A DNA stretch of 64,000 nucleotides from positions 124,001 to 188,000 of the forward strand of contig NZ_CAJNAT010000002.1 of the NCBI RefSeq assembly GCF_905220705.1. Reading direction: 5' to 3'. How positions within the stretch are numbered: the stretch's first letter is position 1; each line of letters starts with the position of its first letter. The notes under the pieces are model-generated. The model was not told the DNA's origin and searched no databases. It was given only the letters and a program-made list of their open reading frames with translations. A program made the position numbers and the translations under genes. This stretch comes from Paraburkholderia domus. Its GTDB lineage: Bacteria > Pseudomonadota > Gammaproteobacteria > Burkholderiales > Burkholderiaceae. Of the stretch, positions 17,574-26,030 are shown piece after piece.

Positions 17574-18142
17574 GCGCAACTCGGGGCGCCGTCATCTGGA
17601 TGACCGGTTTGTCCGGTGCCGGTAAATCGACCTTGGCCGGCGCGTTGCACCAGCGCCTGAAAGAAGCAGGGCATGCCTCGATCGTGCTCGATGGCGATGT
17701 GCTGCGCCGTGGCCTGACCGCCGGCCTCGGTTTCACGCCTGAAGACCGCGCCGAAAATTTGCGGCGGGTCGCTCACGTCGCGGCGCTGTTCATGCAACAG
17801 GGCTTCATCGCAATTGCCGCGGTGATCTCGCCCGAGCATCAGCATCGGCGTATGGCTCGCGAGATCATCGGCGAAGGTTTCGTCGAAGTGTTCGTGAATG
17901 CGCCGCTGATGGTGTGCGAAGCGCGTGATGCCAAAGGTCTTTATGCGCGCGCGAGGCGTGGTGAGATTCCACATTTCACCGGTATTTCAGGGCCGTTCGA
18001 CGTACCGCTCGATCCCGACGTCATGATCGAAACCGATCGGGTGCCGATCGACGAGGCAGTGGGTCGCCTGCTTGCGCATCTGGCCGCCGTGGGCTGTCTG
18101 CCGCGAGAAAGCGGGCACGACAGGCCTCGCCTCGCGAAGTAA
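17570..18142 (+). CDS. cysC: Adenylylsulfate (APS) kinase
   Basis: The 190-residue kinase converts APS and ATP to PAPS. Walker A is GLSGAGKST at residues 13-21. [20 protein letters not shown] followed by AENLRR matches the APS-binding signature, and [19 protein letters not shown] is the conserved C-terminal segment. The ATG overlaps the sulfotransferase stop codon, so the enzyme is translationally coupled to a PAPS consumer rather than to sulfate-reduction genes. It is a stand-alone kinase, not fused to an ATP sulfurylase. Confidence 0.94.
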   Translation: MSATRGAVIWMTGLSGAGKSTLAGALHQRLKEAGHASIVLDGDVLRRGLTAGLGFTPEDRAENLRRVAHVAALFMQQGFIAIAAVISPEHQHRRMAREIIGEGFVEVFVNAPLMVCEARDAKGLYARARRGEIPHFTGISGPFDVPLDPDVMIETDRVPIDEAVGRLLAHLAAVGCLPRESGHDRPRLAK

Positions 18143-18204
18143 TGTGCTTCGTCTTGCGCGTGCTTGCCGTCACCTATGGCTGGCATCTGCCGAAGGCGTC
18201 GCTC

Positions 18205-18417
18205 TCAGCGCTTGCGTAAAGGCTCGATCAGCGACGACAAACCGTTGTGATCGATCTCGTGCATCAAGGCCAGCAGACGGCCGATCTCGCCCGGCGGAAA
18301 GCCCTGGCTCGCAAACCAGTTCAGATAGTGACCGGGCAGGTCCGCAATCAGCCGGCCTTTATATTTTCCGTAAGGCATCACACGCGTGACCAGCAGTTCG
18401 AGGTGTTCGGGATTCAT
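18205..18417 (-). CDS. DUF3820 family protein
   Basis: The 70-residue protein carries the family core TRVMPYGKYKGRLIADLPGH followed by YLNWF, typical of DUF3820, also described as a putative quorum-sensing-regulated virulence factor family. No catalytic residues are known for it. It is convergent with cysC and divergent from the aldo/keto reductase gene. Confidence 0.85.
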   Translation of the reverse strand: MNPEHLELLVTRVMPYGKYKGRLIADLPGHYLNWFASQGFPPGEIGRLLALMHEIDHNGLSSLIEPLRKR

Positions 18418-18553
18418 CGCAGATGGGTCGACGGAAAGTTCATTGATCGCTGTGGCGTGAGCGCCTGCTAAAGCATTTTAGCCGCGCTGCAGGCATCGCG
18501 CCGGCATGGTAACGTCGGCGCTTTCCGTTTACTCAATCAACAGGACAAGTTCG

Positions 18554-19606
18554 ATGGAATACCGCAGACTCGGCGACTCGGATGTGCAGGTTAGCCTGAT
18601 CGGTCTCGGCACCATGACGTGGGGCGAGCAGAACACCGAGCAGGAAGCGCACGCTCAGATCGATTACGCGCTCGACCACGGCGTCAATCTGATCGACGCC
18701 GCGGAAATGTACCCGGTGCCGCCGCGTCCCGAGACGCAAGGGTCGACCGAGCGTTATATCGGCACATGGATTGCGCAGCACCGCAGCGCGCGCGAGAAGA
18801 TCGTGCTGGCTACCAAGATCGCCGGGCCGGCGCGTCAGCCGCACAATCCACGCCATATTCGCGGCGAGGGCAACCAGTTCGACCGCAAGAACCTGACCGA
18901 AGCGCTGAACGATAGCCTGAAGCGTTTGCAAACGGACTACGTCGATCTGTATCAGTTGCACTGGCCGGATCGCAGCACGATGACGTTCGGCCGTCCCGCC
19001 TATCCGTGGGTCGACGACGCGTATACGGTGCCGATCGAAGAAACGCTGTCGGTGCTCGCCGAATTCGTCAAGGCAGGCAAGATTCGCCATATCGGCGTGT
19101 CGAACGAAACGCCTTGGGGTGTCGCGCAGTTTCTGCGCGCGGCTGAAAAACTCGGCTTGCCGCGCATCGTCAGTATCCAGAATCCGTATAGCCTGTTGAA
19201 CCGTACGTACGAAGTGGGTCTGTCCGAGTACGCGCATCGCGACAACATCGGCTTGCTTGCGTATTCGCCACTCGCCTTCGGGTGGCTGTCGGGCAAGTAT
19301 GAAGGCGGCGCGCGCCCGGCCGGCGCCCGTATCTCACTGTTCGAGCGCTTTCAACGTTACAGCAAACCGCAAGCGGTTCAGGCAACCACGCGCTATGTGG
19401 AACTGGCGAAGCGTCACGGCTTGTCGCCCGCGCAATTCGCGCTGGCCTTCGTCAACAGCCGCCCGTTCCTGACGAGCAACCTGATCGGCGCGACGTCGCT
19501 CGATCAGTTGAAGGAAAACATCGCCAGCGTCGACGTGAAACTCTCGCCCGAAGCGCTCGCGGAGATCGACAAGCTGCATGAACTGCAGCCTAATCCCGCG
19601 CCTTGA
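18554..19606 (+). CDS. Aldo/keto reductase (Tas-like)
   Basis: From ATG 18554 the product has 350 residues and fits the Tas-type aldo/keto reductases, NADPH-dependent oxidoreductases of carbonyl substrates. The catalytic residues are visible: Asp and Tyr in NLIDAAEMYPVP (about 48-59), Lys in VLATKIAGPA and His in LYQLHWPDR. The C-terminal cofactor-binding segment reads SNLIGATSLDQLKENIASVD. The open frame extends 16 codons upstream, but the conserved sequence begins MEYRRLGDSDVQVSLIGLGT. The physiological substrate is unknown. Confidence 0.93.
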   Translation: MEYRRLGDSDVQVSLIGLGTMTWGEQNTEQEAHAQIDYALDHGVNLIDAAEMYPVPPRPETQGSTERYIGTWIAQHRSAREKIVLATKIAGPARQPHNPRHIRGEGNQFDRKNLTEALNDSLKRLQTDYVDLYQLHWPDRSTMTFGRPAYPWVDDAYTVPIEETLSVLAEFVKAGKIRHIGVSNETPWGVAQFLRAAEKLGLPRIVSIQNPYSLLNRTYEVGLSEYAHRDNIGLLAYSPLAFGWLSGKYEGGARPAGARISLFERFQRYSKPQAVQATTRYVELAKRHGLSPAQFALAFVNSRPFLTSNLIGATSLDQLKENIASVDVKLSPEALAEIDKLHELQPNPAP

Positions 19607-19641
19607 GGCTGCTTGAGGCCGTTGCGTTAGGTGTTGACCAG

Positions 19642-19673
19642 CTACAGCCCCGGCTTCGTTGCCGGGGCTGTAG
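19642..19673. terminator. Bidirectional hairpin between convergent genes
   Basis: CTACAGCCCCGGC and GCCGGGGCTGTAG form a perfect 13-bp stem with loop TTCGTT. It lies between the convergent aldo/keto reductase and MFS genes. T-runs are weak on both sides. Confidence 0.75.
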
Positions 19674-19718
19674 TATGAGTTGAGAGCGCCTCGCCAGGCG
19701 CGCCGGTCTCAACTTGCT

Positions 19719-21002
19719 TTAGCGAATCTTCAGCTTCGAGCGCACCGCATAGAGCGCCAGCAAACTCGCCACCGCGCAGAACATCAGATAGAAGCCGGGG
19801 GCGAGCTTATTACCGCTCGCGTCGATCAGCCAGGTGATCACGAAAGGCGCAAAGCCGCCGAACACCGTTACGCCGATGTTGTAGCTGACCGCGAGACCGG
19901 TCGCGCGTGTTTGCGTCGGGAAAATCTCCGACATCAGCGCGGGCAGCGCGCCGAAGTACGTCGCTTTCAATACGCCGATCCAGATCAGCGCCAGCAGCAT
20001 CGTGGCGAACGATGGGTGCGCGTTCATATACACGAAGGCCGGATAGACCGTCAGCAGCATCAACGTCGCAGCGGCCGCCATGATGCGGATCCGTCCCATG
20101 CTATCGGACAGGTGGCCCGCGAACGGCGTCAACACGGTTAGCACCACGCCGGTTGCGAGCGTGGCCGCGAAGCCAGTCGAAGCGGGCAGATGCAGCTGCT
20201 TGATCGCGTAGGTCGGCATATACAGAATCATGTAGTTCGCCGCGGTCGAAATGACCAGCGAACCGACCGCGAGCAGCATGCGGAGCTTCTGCGTGCCGAA
20301 CAGATCGCTTAACGGCGTGCGGGTTTTCGGCTCCGTGTCGAACTCGGCGCCTTCATCCACGTAGCGGCGAATATAAAAGCCGACCGGGCCGATCGCGAGG
20401 CCGAACAGAAACGGAATACGCCAGCCCCACGATTCGAGTTGCGCGGTCGTGAGCTGGCTCGTCAGCAACGCGCCGAAACCGGAGGCGAGCAGTGTCGCGA
20501 GGCCCTGGCTGGCGAACTGCCAGCTGCCCATGAAGCCGCGCCGCTCGGGCGCATGCTCGACCAGAAACGCAGTGGATGCGCCGAACTCGCCGCCCGCCGA
20601 AAATCCTTGAACGAGCCGCGACAACATGATGCCGGCCGGTGCCCACAAACCGATTGCTGCGTAAGGCGGCATCACCGCAATGGTCAAGGTGCCGATCATC
20701 ATCAAGCCGATCGACAGTAGCAGCGATATCTTGCGCCCCGCGCGATCCGCGAGCGAGCCGAGTACGAGTCCGCCGAGCGGCCGGATCATGTACGAGATGC
20801 CGAAGGTGCCGAGCGTGAGCATCAACGAAATCGCTTCGGTACGGGCAGGGAAGAACAGCTTCGCGATCGTGACCGCGAAAAATCCGTAGACGACGAGGTC
20901 GAACCATTCAAGCGCGTTGCCGATCGACGCCGCGAGAATGATGCGATGGACCTTTGCGGCGGACGGCCGCGCGGCGCTGACTTGCAAGGTGGACGTGATC
21001 AT
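19719..21002 (-). CDS. MFS metabolite:proton symporter (MHS family)
   Basis: From ATG 21002 the 427-residue protein has about 12 membrane helices and the MFS loop motif GSLADRAGRK between helices 2 and 3. The N-terminal ASIGNALEWFDLVVYGFFAV and the FSAGGEFGASTAFLVEHAPE segment are typical of the metabolite:H+ symporter family (ProP, KgtP, CitA-like). The open frame extends upstream to 21368 but overlaps the peptidase gene in another frame. It lies 73 bases downstream of an M20 peptidase on the same strand, which suggests uptake of the peptidase substrate or of its product. Confidence 0.92.
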   Translation of the reverse strand: MITSTLQVSAARPSAAKVHRIILAASIGNALEWFDLVVYGFFAVTIAKLFFPARTEAISLMLTLGTFGISYMIRPLGGLVLGSLADRAGRKISLLLSIGLMMIGTLTIAVMPPYAAIGLWAPAGIMLSRLVQGFSAGGEFGASTAFLVEHAPERRGFMGSWQFASQGLATLLASGFGALLTSQLTTAQLESWGWRIPFLFGLAIGPVGFYIRRYVDEGAEFDTEPKTRTPLSDLFGTQKLRMLLAVGSLVISTAANYMILYMPTYAIKQLHLPASTGFAATLATGVVLTVLTPFAGHLSDSMGRIRIMAAAATLMLLTVYPAFVYMNAHPSFATMLLALIWIGVLKATYFGALPALMSEIFPTQTRATGLAVSYNIGVTVFGGFAPFVITWLIDASGNKLAPGFYLMFCAVASLLALYAVRSKLKIR

Positions 21003-21075
21003 CGTGGACGTGTCTCGTGACGGCTGCGGGTGACGGTGAACTGCGCAAGTCATGCGGGCGTGCCGGGTTGCTCGC

Positions 21076-22488
21076 TCAGGCCGCCGCTTCTTTGGACGTT
21101 GCGCTTGCGTGCGGCGAGTTCTCGCCGAGATCCCAGAACAGCCCCGCCATGATCTGCAGCCCCTCGCGCACCACTGGACCGAGCAGATGCTCGTTCGGCG
21201 CGTGCTGCGAGCAGGCCGGGTACGAATGCGGCACCCAGATGGTCGGCAGGCCGAGCGTATCGGCGAACACTTCGTTGGGCAGCGTGCCGCCGAGATTCGG
21301 CAGCACAGCCGTCTTCTTGCCAGTGGTCTGTTCGAGCGAGGCGATGGCCCACGTGACCCACGGGTCATCGGGATTCAGACGCGTGGCTGGCGCACCGCGT
21401 TCGACGCTGATCTCAACTAGCGAAAAGCCATGTGCATCCAGATGCATGCGCAGATGCTGCTCAAGGTTTTCCCAGTCGGTTCCGACCACGAAGCGCAACT
21501 GGCAATGCGCGAATGCCGACGACGGAATGGCATTGACCGGGTTCTCGGGATTGCCCGCCTTGAAGGCCAGCACTTCGAAGCTGTTCCAGCCGAACACACG
21601 TTCTGGCGCCGTGAGACCGGGCTCGCCCCAGTTGTCGTCGACGACCGGATCGCCCGGACCGCCGCCCACCGTGATATCGGCCAGTGCACGACGCACCGCT
21701 TCGGGAATCGGCGGCGGACGCAAGCCGTCGACAGCGATCACGCCGCGCGCATCCACCAGACAGGCGAGTGCGTTCGCCAACACCGTGGCCGGGTTGCGCA
21801 ACAGACCGCCCCAGTTGCCCGAGTGGTGCGCGCCGTCGCGCAGATTGAGCGAGAGCTTGAAGTTTACCGAGCCGCGTGAGCCGAGAAACACCGTGGGGCG
21901 GCGCGCGGCGAGACGCGGGCCATCGGAGGCGATCAGCACGTCCGCGGCCAGTTCCTGTTTGTGCACGCTGCAGATCGCGTCGAGACCCGGCGAGCCGGTT
22001 TCCTCGCCCATCTCGATCAGCAGTTTCGCGTTGAAGCCGAGCTTGCCGCCGCGCGTGGCCAGCACGCTCGCGAGCGCCGCAAGGTTGATGGTGTGCTGCC
22101 CCTTGTTGTCGGCGGTGCCACGGCCATACCAGCGTTCGCCCTCGACGGTCACAGCCCACGGCGTCAGCGGCGCGCGCCACTGGCTGTCGTAGCCACGCAC
22201 GACGTCGCCGTGGCCGTAGATCAGTACGGTGGGCAGACGGTCATCTTCGTGGCGATGGGCAATCAGGAACGGGCCGAACCCTTGCGCCGGGTTATCGACG
22301 ATGCGCGTGACGAAGCCGAGCCCTTCGACTTCGGGCGTGATTTCGTCGGTCAGATACGACAGCAGCGTGGCGGCGCGGTCGCTTTCCTGACTCTCGGTGC
22401 GAAATCCGACGCGCCGGTTCAGGTTCTCAAGAAAGGCGCCTGATTCGAAATGATGCGTGGCGTGTTCGATGGCCTGGTTGCGGCTCAT
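21076..22488 (-). CDS. M20-family metallopeptidase
   Basis: The 470-residue enzyme belongs to the M20 (ArgE/DapE/CPG2/carnosinase) family of di-zinc hydrolases. The metal and catalytic residues appear in order: His93 and Asp95 in LIYGHGDVVRG, Asp127 in WYGRGTADNKGQ, and Glu162/Glu163 in EMGEETGSPG. A dimerisation domain follows (about 200-320), then GGTLPNEVFAD and the C-terminal HAPNEHLL His. The substrate may be a dipeptide or an N-acylated amino acid. It shares a strand with an MFS symporter and is divergent from a LysR gene, so LysR control is likely. Confidence 0.92.
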   Translation of the reverse strand: MSRNQAIEHATHHFESGAFLENLNRRVGFRTESQESDRAATLLSYLTDEITPEVEGLGFVTRIVDNPAQGFGPFLIAHRHEDDRLPTVLIYGHGDVVRGYDSQWRAPLTPWAVTVEGERWYGRGTADNKGQHTINLAALASVLATRGGKLGFNAKLLIEMGEETGSPGLDAICSVHKQELAADVLIASDGPRLAARRPTVFLGSRGSVNFKLSLNLRDGAHHSGNWGGLLRNPATVLANALACLVDARGVIAVDGLRPPPIPEAVRRALADITVGGGPGDPVVDDNWGEPGLTAPERVFGWNSFEVLAFKAGNPENPVNAIPSSAFAHCQLRFVVGTDWENLEQHLRMHLDAHGFSLVEISVERGAPATRLNPDDPWVTWAIASLEQTTGKKTAVLPNLGGTLPNEVFADTLGLPTIWVPHSYPACSQHAPNEHLLGPVVREGLQIMAGLFWDLGENSPHASATSKEAAA

Positions 22489-22634
22489 GTTTGTCTCCGA
22501 TGCGGGGTGCGGGGATGGCGGCGACGTGGCGACGCGGCGCCGTACTTGGCACGGTCTGGTTCGCGGCCATCAGCTTCGAAACGATTCTAGGAGGCCGTTA
22601 TTTTTGTCACAATGATCGTATTTCGAAACTTGCG

Positions 22635-22649
22635 TTGCCAAAAAGGCAA
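22635..22649. promoter_or_regulatory. Candidate LysR operator
   Basis: TTGCCAAAAAGGCAA is a perfect 5-bp inverted repeat of T-N11-A type in the 211-base gap between the divergent peptidase and LysR genes, 50 bases before the LysR start. TTTCGAAA at 22621-22628 is a second palindrome beside it. Confidence 0.55.
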
Positions 22650-22699
22650 AGCTGGACATCCCCGCATACGGTTGCATACGCTCGCATAAGGCATCGGTC

Positions 22700-23698
22700 A
22701 TGGCACTTTCGTTACACGGCATTGCACTGCGCTATTTTGTTGAAGTGGCGCGCACCGGCTCGATCAGCGACGCGTCGGCGCGGCTGCATGTGGCCATTTC
22801 GGCGATCAGCCGGCAAATCGCGCGGCTCGAAAGCGATCTCGGCGTCACGCTGTTCGAGCGGCGGCCGCGCGGCATGTCGCTTTCCGAGGCGGGCGAGCGC
22901 CTGCTCGTCTACGCGCAGCGCAGCCTGCTCGAGGCGGAGCACGTGATGAAGGAGATCGGCGGCCTAGAGGCGTTGCACGGCAGCATGGTCAAGGTCGCCA
23001 GTTCGGAGGGGTTCGCCTCGGACTTTCTCCCCAGCGCGATGGCGGCTTTCCGCAATCACTATCCGGGGATCGACTTCACGCTCTCCGTGATGCCGCCGGG
23101 CGAGGCGACTCGCCGGGTGTGCAACGGCGACGCCGATCTCGCGCTGACGTTCAGTCTCGCGCCGGAAAAGGGCGTCAAGGTCGAACACACCGAGCGGGCA
23201 CCGGTGCTGGCGCTGCTGCGCGCCGATCATCCGCTGGCCGCGCGCGCGAAAGTGTCGCTCGCTGACGTGCAGCGCTATCCGCTGGTGCTGCCGGAGCCTG
23301 GCACGACGATTCGGCAGCTGATCGACATCACCTGCGCGCTGGAAGGCGTGCTGCTCGAGCCCGATCTCACCAGTAACAATAGCGGCGCGATGTACCGCTA
23401 CGCGCAGAAGTCCGGGGCGATCATGTTCACGGGCCTGCTGTCGGTGCGTGACCGTTATGCCGGCGACGGCTTCGTGGCGATACCGCTGACGCACCCGCAG
23501 ATGCGCCAGCGCAGCATTCAGGTGCAGACGATGGCCGGACGGGAGTTGCCGCCGTCGGTCAAGGCGTTCCGCGACCACCTGATCGCAGAAATCGGCGGCG
23601 CCAAGCCCACGAATGCTGCAGTGCCGAAGCCGGCTCGAAAGCGTGGCGACACGCATTCAAGGGCAAATCTCCCTGCCGGACGCCGAATCACGACCTAA
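22700..23698 (+). CDS. LysR-family transcriptional regulator
   Basis: The 332-residue protein has the LysR helix-turn-helix at the N-terminus (FVEVARTGSISDASARLHVA and ISAISRQIARLESDLGVTLF) and a periplasmic-binding-protein-like effector domain (about 95-300). The C-terminus ends in a basic tail. It is divergent from the M20 peptidase-MFS pair, the usual arrangement for a LysR regulator and its target. The effector is unknown. Confidence 0.92.
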   Translation: MALSLHGIALRYFVEVARTGSISDASARLHVAISAISRQIARLESDLGVTLFERRPRGMSLSEAGERLLVYAQRSLLEAEHVMKEIGGLEALHGSMVKVASSEGFASDFLPSAMAAFRNHYPGIDFTLSVMPPGEATRRVCNGDADLALTFSLAPEKGVKVEHTERAPVLALLRADHPLAARAKVSLADVQRYPLVLPEPGTTIRQLIDITCALEGVLLEPDLTSNNSGAMYRYAQKSGAIMFTGLLSVRDRYAGDGFVAIPLTHPQMRQRSIQVQTMAGRELPPSVKAFRDHLIAEIGGAKPTNAAVPKPARKRGDTHSRANLPAGRRITT

Positions 23699-23851
23699 AC
23701 TGTGGGGACGGCGCGGTCTGTACGGCCTCTACTGCACGGCTAGCGGTGCTGTGGCCCACACCAGTGGTAGGATTCAGCCCGAAAAATGGAGAGCGGTGCG
23801 TGATGAATGGGCGTGCCGTCCACAACAGAGCGATAGGACTCAGGACATCGA

Positions 23852-24274
23852 ATGGCGCAACAAAAAACAAACCCAAAACTCGAGCAGGCGCTGACGCGCG
23901 GGGATCTTGCAATTCGCCAGGCCAACTCGGCGCGGGCGACCGCGTTGCTGCGCGCGTTGGGCAAGATGATCGTCGAAGCATCGGCGACGATCGGTGTGGA
24001 AGCATTTACGCTGATTCCGGACGGCGACAAGATTTACGATCCCACCGACGGGTTGTGGCCACAGGAATTGCAGGTTTCGCTCGACGGGCCTGTTGAGGAG
24101 TCGGATCCGGATGAAGTTCGAACTGTCCGGTTGATTGCCGATGATCCGGGCACGGTGTTCAGGGTTGAATGGCAGCGGGCCGACGGGAAGATCGGGCGTC
24201 AGGATGGGGGGCCGTTTGCAACGGTGGCTTTTATCTCCGATGTGGATATTCCCTGGACGGATGATGAGGATTAA
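23852..24274 (+). CDS. Hypothetical protein
   Basis: The 140-residue soluble protein has a helical N-terminal half (NPKLEQALTRGDLAIRQANS) and an acidic C-terminal half with strand-like segments (VEASATIGVEAFTLIPDGDK, FATVAFISDVDIPWTDDED). AGGA lies about seven bases before the ATG. No family was recognised. The inverted-repeat element starts about 40 bases after its stop. Confidence 0.75.
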   Translation: MAQQKTNPKLEQALTRGDLAIRQANSARATALLRALGKMIVEASATIGVEAFTLIPDGDKIYDPTDGLWPQELQVSLDGPVEESDPDEVRTVRLIADDPGTVFRVEWQRADGKIGRQDGGPFATVAFISDVDIPWTDDED

Positions 24275-24311
24275 GGGTGGGGTTGCGCGGAGCGCTGAAG
24301 GTTTTTTCTGT

Positions 24312-25055
24312 GTGCCTACGGCGTTGGGCTTTCCTTGATCTGGCTTTTTGGCCTTTCCTTGAATTGATATTGGTCTATTAGTGTTGCCCCTGTGCGGGGC
24401 GGCACCTACTTTTCTTTGCATGCCGCAAAGAAAAGTAGGCAAAAGAAAGCGGCTCAAACCGCCAGCTCATAAGTGGGTCCCCTAGCTCGGAGGGGGCAGT
24501 GGTGCATCTGGAATCGGTGTTCTCGCACATTCAGCCCTGGCGACAAGGCCGTCATACTTCCGGCGGCGCTACGCGCGCCGAAGGGCACTTCACAAAACCG
24601 GTTGTTTCGTTCTCGCACTTGCGTTTTGCCAGGGCCGTGGCTCGCCACGGCAACCGTAACGCGTGGGCGTTTCGTTTGGGCTGTGTTTTCGTACTTTCAT
24701 TTGCTTACGCAACCCGTCTTTGGGATACATGGGCGCTTCGCCGAGGCGAAGCCGATGGCTCCCACCACGCGTAGACGAAGCCCCGGGTTTCCCATGCAGA
24801 CTCATCCGCGACGCACGCAGTGCGAAGTGGGAGCTGACGAGCCCTTTGTCACTCACGCTGAAGGTGCGAGGACACAGATTCCAGATGCACCACTATCGCG
24901 ACTGCGTGGGGGACCCGCTTATGAGCTGGCGGTGTGAGCCGCTTTCTTTGCTTATCTTTCTTTGCGCCCGGCGGCAAAGAAAGTAAGTGCCGCCCCGCAC
25001 AGGGGCAACGCTAATAGACCACTAGCAAATCAAGGAAAGGCCAACGCCCTAGGCA
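24312..25055. repeat. Non-coding repeat element with ~200-base inverted ends
   Basis: The two ends are imperfect inverted repeats: left arm about 24312-24534 and right arm about 24859-25055. Matching blocks in both arms include GGCCTTTCCTTGA, GGTCTATTAG, TTGCCCCTGTGCGGGGCGGC, AGCTCATAAG and GTGCATCTGGAATC. Each arm contains its own hairpin (15-bp stem at 24405-24439; a similar one around 24951-24987). ORFs in both arms read outwards and end in the same residues (YELAV), as expected from a palindrome rather than from genes. The 320-base centre has no recognisable transposase. It resembles a dispersed, non-autonomous repeat of the kind scattered in Paraburkholderia genomes. Confidence 0.8.
24405..24439. 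repeat. Perfect hairpin in the left arm of the repeat element
   Basis: CCTACTTTTCTTTGC and GCAAAGAAAAGTAGG form a 15-bp perfect stem with loop ATGCC. The right arm carries a diverged counterpart. Confidence 0.85.
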
Positions 25056-25137
25056 AACAGACAAACAAGCACCGCGAAGCCCAAAAGCCCATTCACTCGC
25101 CACGCGAAAAAAGCCTCCGGGCCGCAGGCTCCAAACC

Positions 25138-25965
25138 CTACTTCATCATCCTGCGCCGAAACAAAACCGCCGAAACAACAAACCCACCCACCGCATAAAC
25201 CCCCAGCACGGCAACGTGCAAAACAGCCCCATCGACAGGCCGCCCAAGCATAGCCGGCCGAATCAGATCGACAGCATGCGCCAAAGGCAAAAATTCAGTC
25301 ACGATCCGCGCCGCAGCGGGCAACTGTGAAACAGGAAAGAACACCCCGGACAACAGCAACATCGGCGTCAACGCCAACGTCTGGTAAAACATAAAGAAGT
25401 CATACGACGGAGCGAGCGCCGTCACCACCATCGCGATACTCGCAAACGCGAGCCCCGTTAGCACGATTACCGGCAACGCCAGCAGCATCGACGGAAAATT
25501 CGCATAGCCGAGGCCTCCCGCGACCAGCATGATCGCCGCGCCCGACAGCATCGACTTGCTGCCCGCCCAGATCACCTCGCCGAGCACGATGTCGCCAAGC
25601 GTCAGCGGCGTATGCATGATCGCCTCCCACGTGCGCTGTACATGCATGCGCGAAAAGCCCGAATACATCGACTCGAAACTCGCCGACATCATCACGCTCG
25701 ATGCCACCGTGCCCGCAGCGAGAAACGCGATATACGACACGCCATCGACGTGCCCGACCATCAGCCCAAGCCCGAAGCCCAGCCCGAACAGATAAATCAT
25801 CGGATCGGCAAGATTGCCGAACATCGAAGCAATCGCGAGCTTCCTCCAGACCAGATAATTGCGGCGCCAGACCGCAATCCAGTTCACGGCATTGGCAGGG
25901 AAAGCCGCGAAGATTTCCTGCTTCGACGGTGCCTCGCCGTGCGTTTCGTAAGTGCGTACGTCCAT
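25138..25965 (-). CDS. nodJ: NodJ-like ABC-2 exporter permease
   Basis: The 275-residue inner membrane protein has six hydrophobic segments and follows the NodJ/ABC-2 pattern: [20 protein letters not shown] near residues 36-55, [20 protein letters not shown], and the loop [19 protein letters not shown]. With the NodI-like ATPase upstream it forms an exporter. NodIJ exports lipo-chitin oligosaccharides in rhizobia; non-nodulating Burkholderia carry close homologues with unknown cargo, and no nod genes are present here. The last 100 codons use more A and C at third positions than neighbours, towards the repeat element. Confidence 0.88.
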   Translation of the reverse strand: MDVRTYETHGEAPSKQEIFAAFPANAVNWIAVWRRNYLVWRKLAIASMFGNLADPMIYLFGLGFGLGLMVGHVDGVSYIAFLAAGTVASSVMMSASFESMYSGFSRMHVQRTWEAIMHTPLTLGDIVLGEVIWAGSKSMLSGAAIMLVAGGLGYANFPSMLLALPVIVLTGLAFASIAMVVTALAPSYDFFMFYQTLALTPMLLLSGVFFPVSQLPAAARIVTEFLPLAHAVDLIRPAMLGRPVDGAVLHVAVLGVYAVGGFVVSAVLFRRRMMK

Positions 25966-26030
25966 TGCGTGTCTTTTGCCGTGTCGTTATAGCTGTAGAG
26001 GGGGGCGAACTGAGCGGATATCGACTCGCG

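Noticed and set aside
24473..24937. 154-residue ORF inside the repeat element
   Set aside because: Its start and end lie in the two inverted arms, and the mirrored ORF (24454-24648) ends in the same residues; this reflects DNA symmetry rather than coding.
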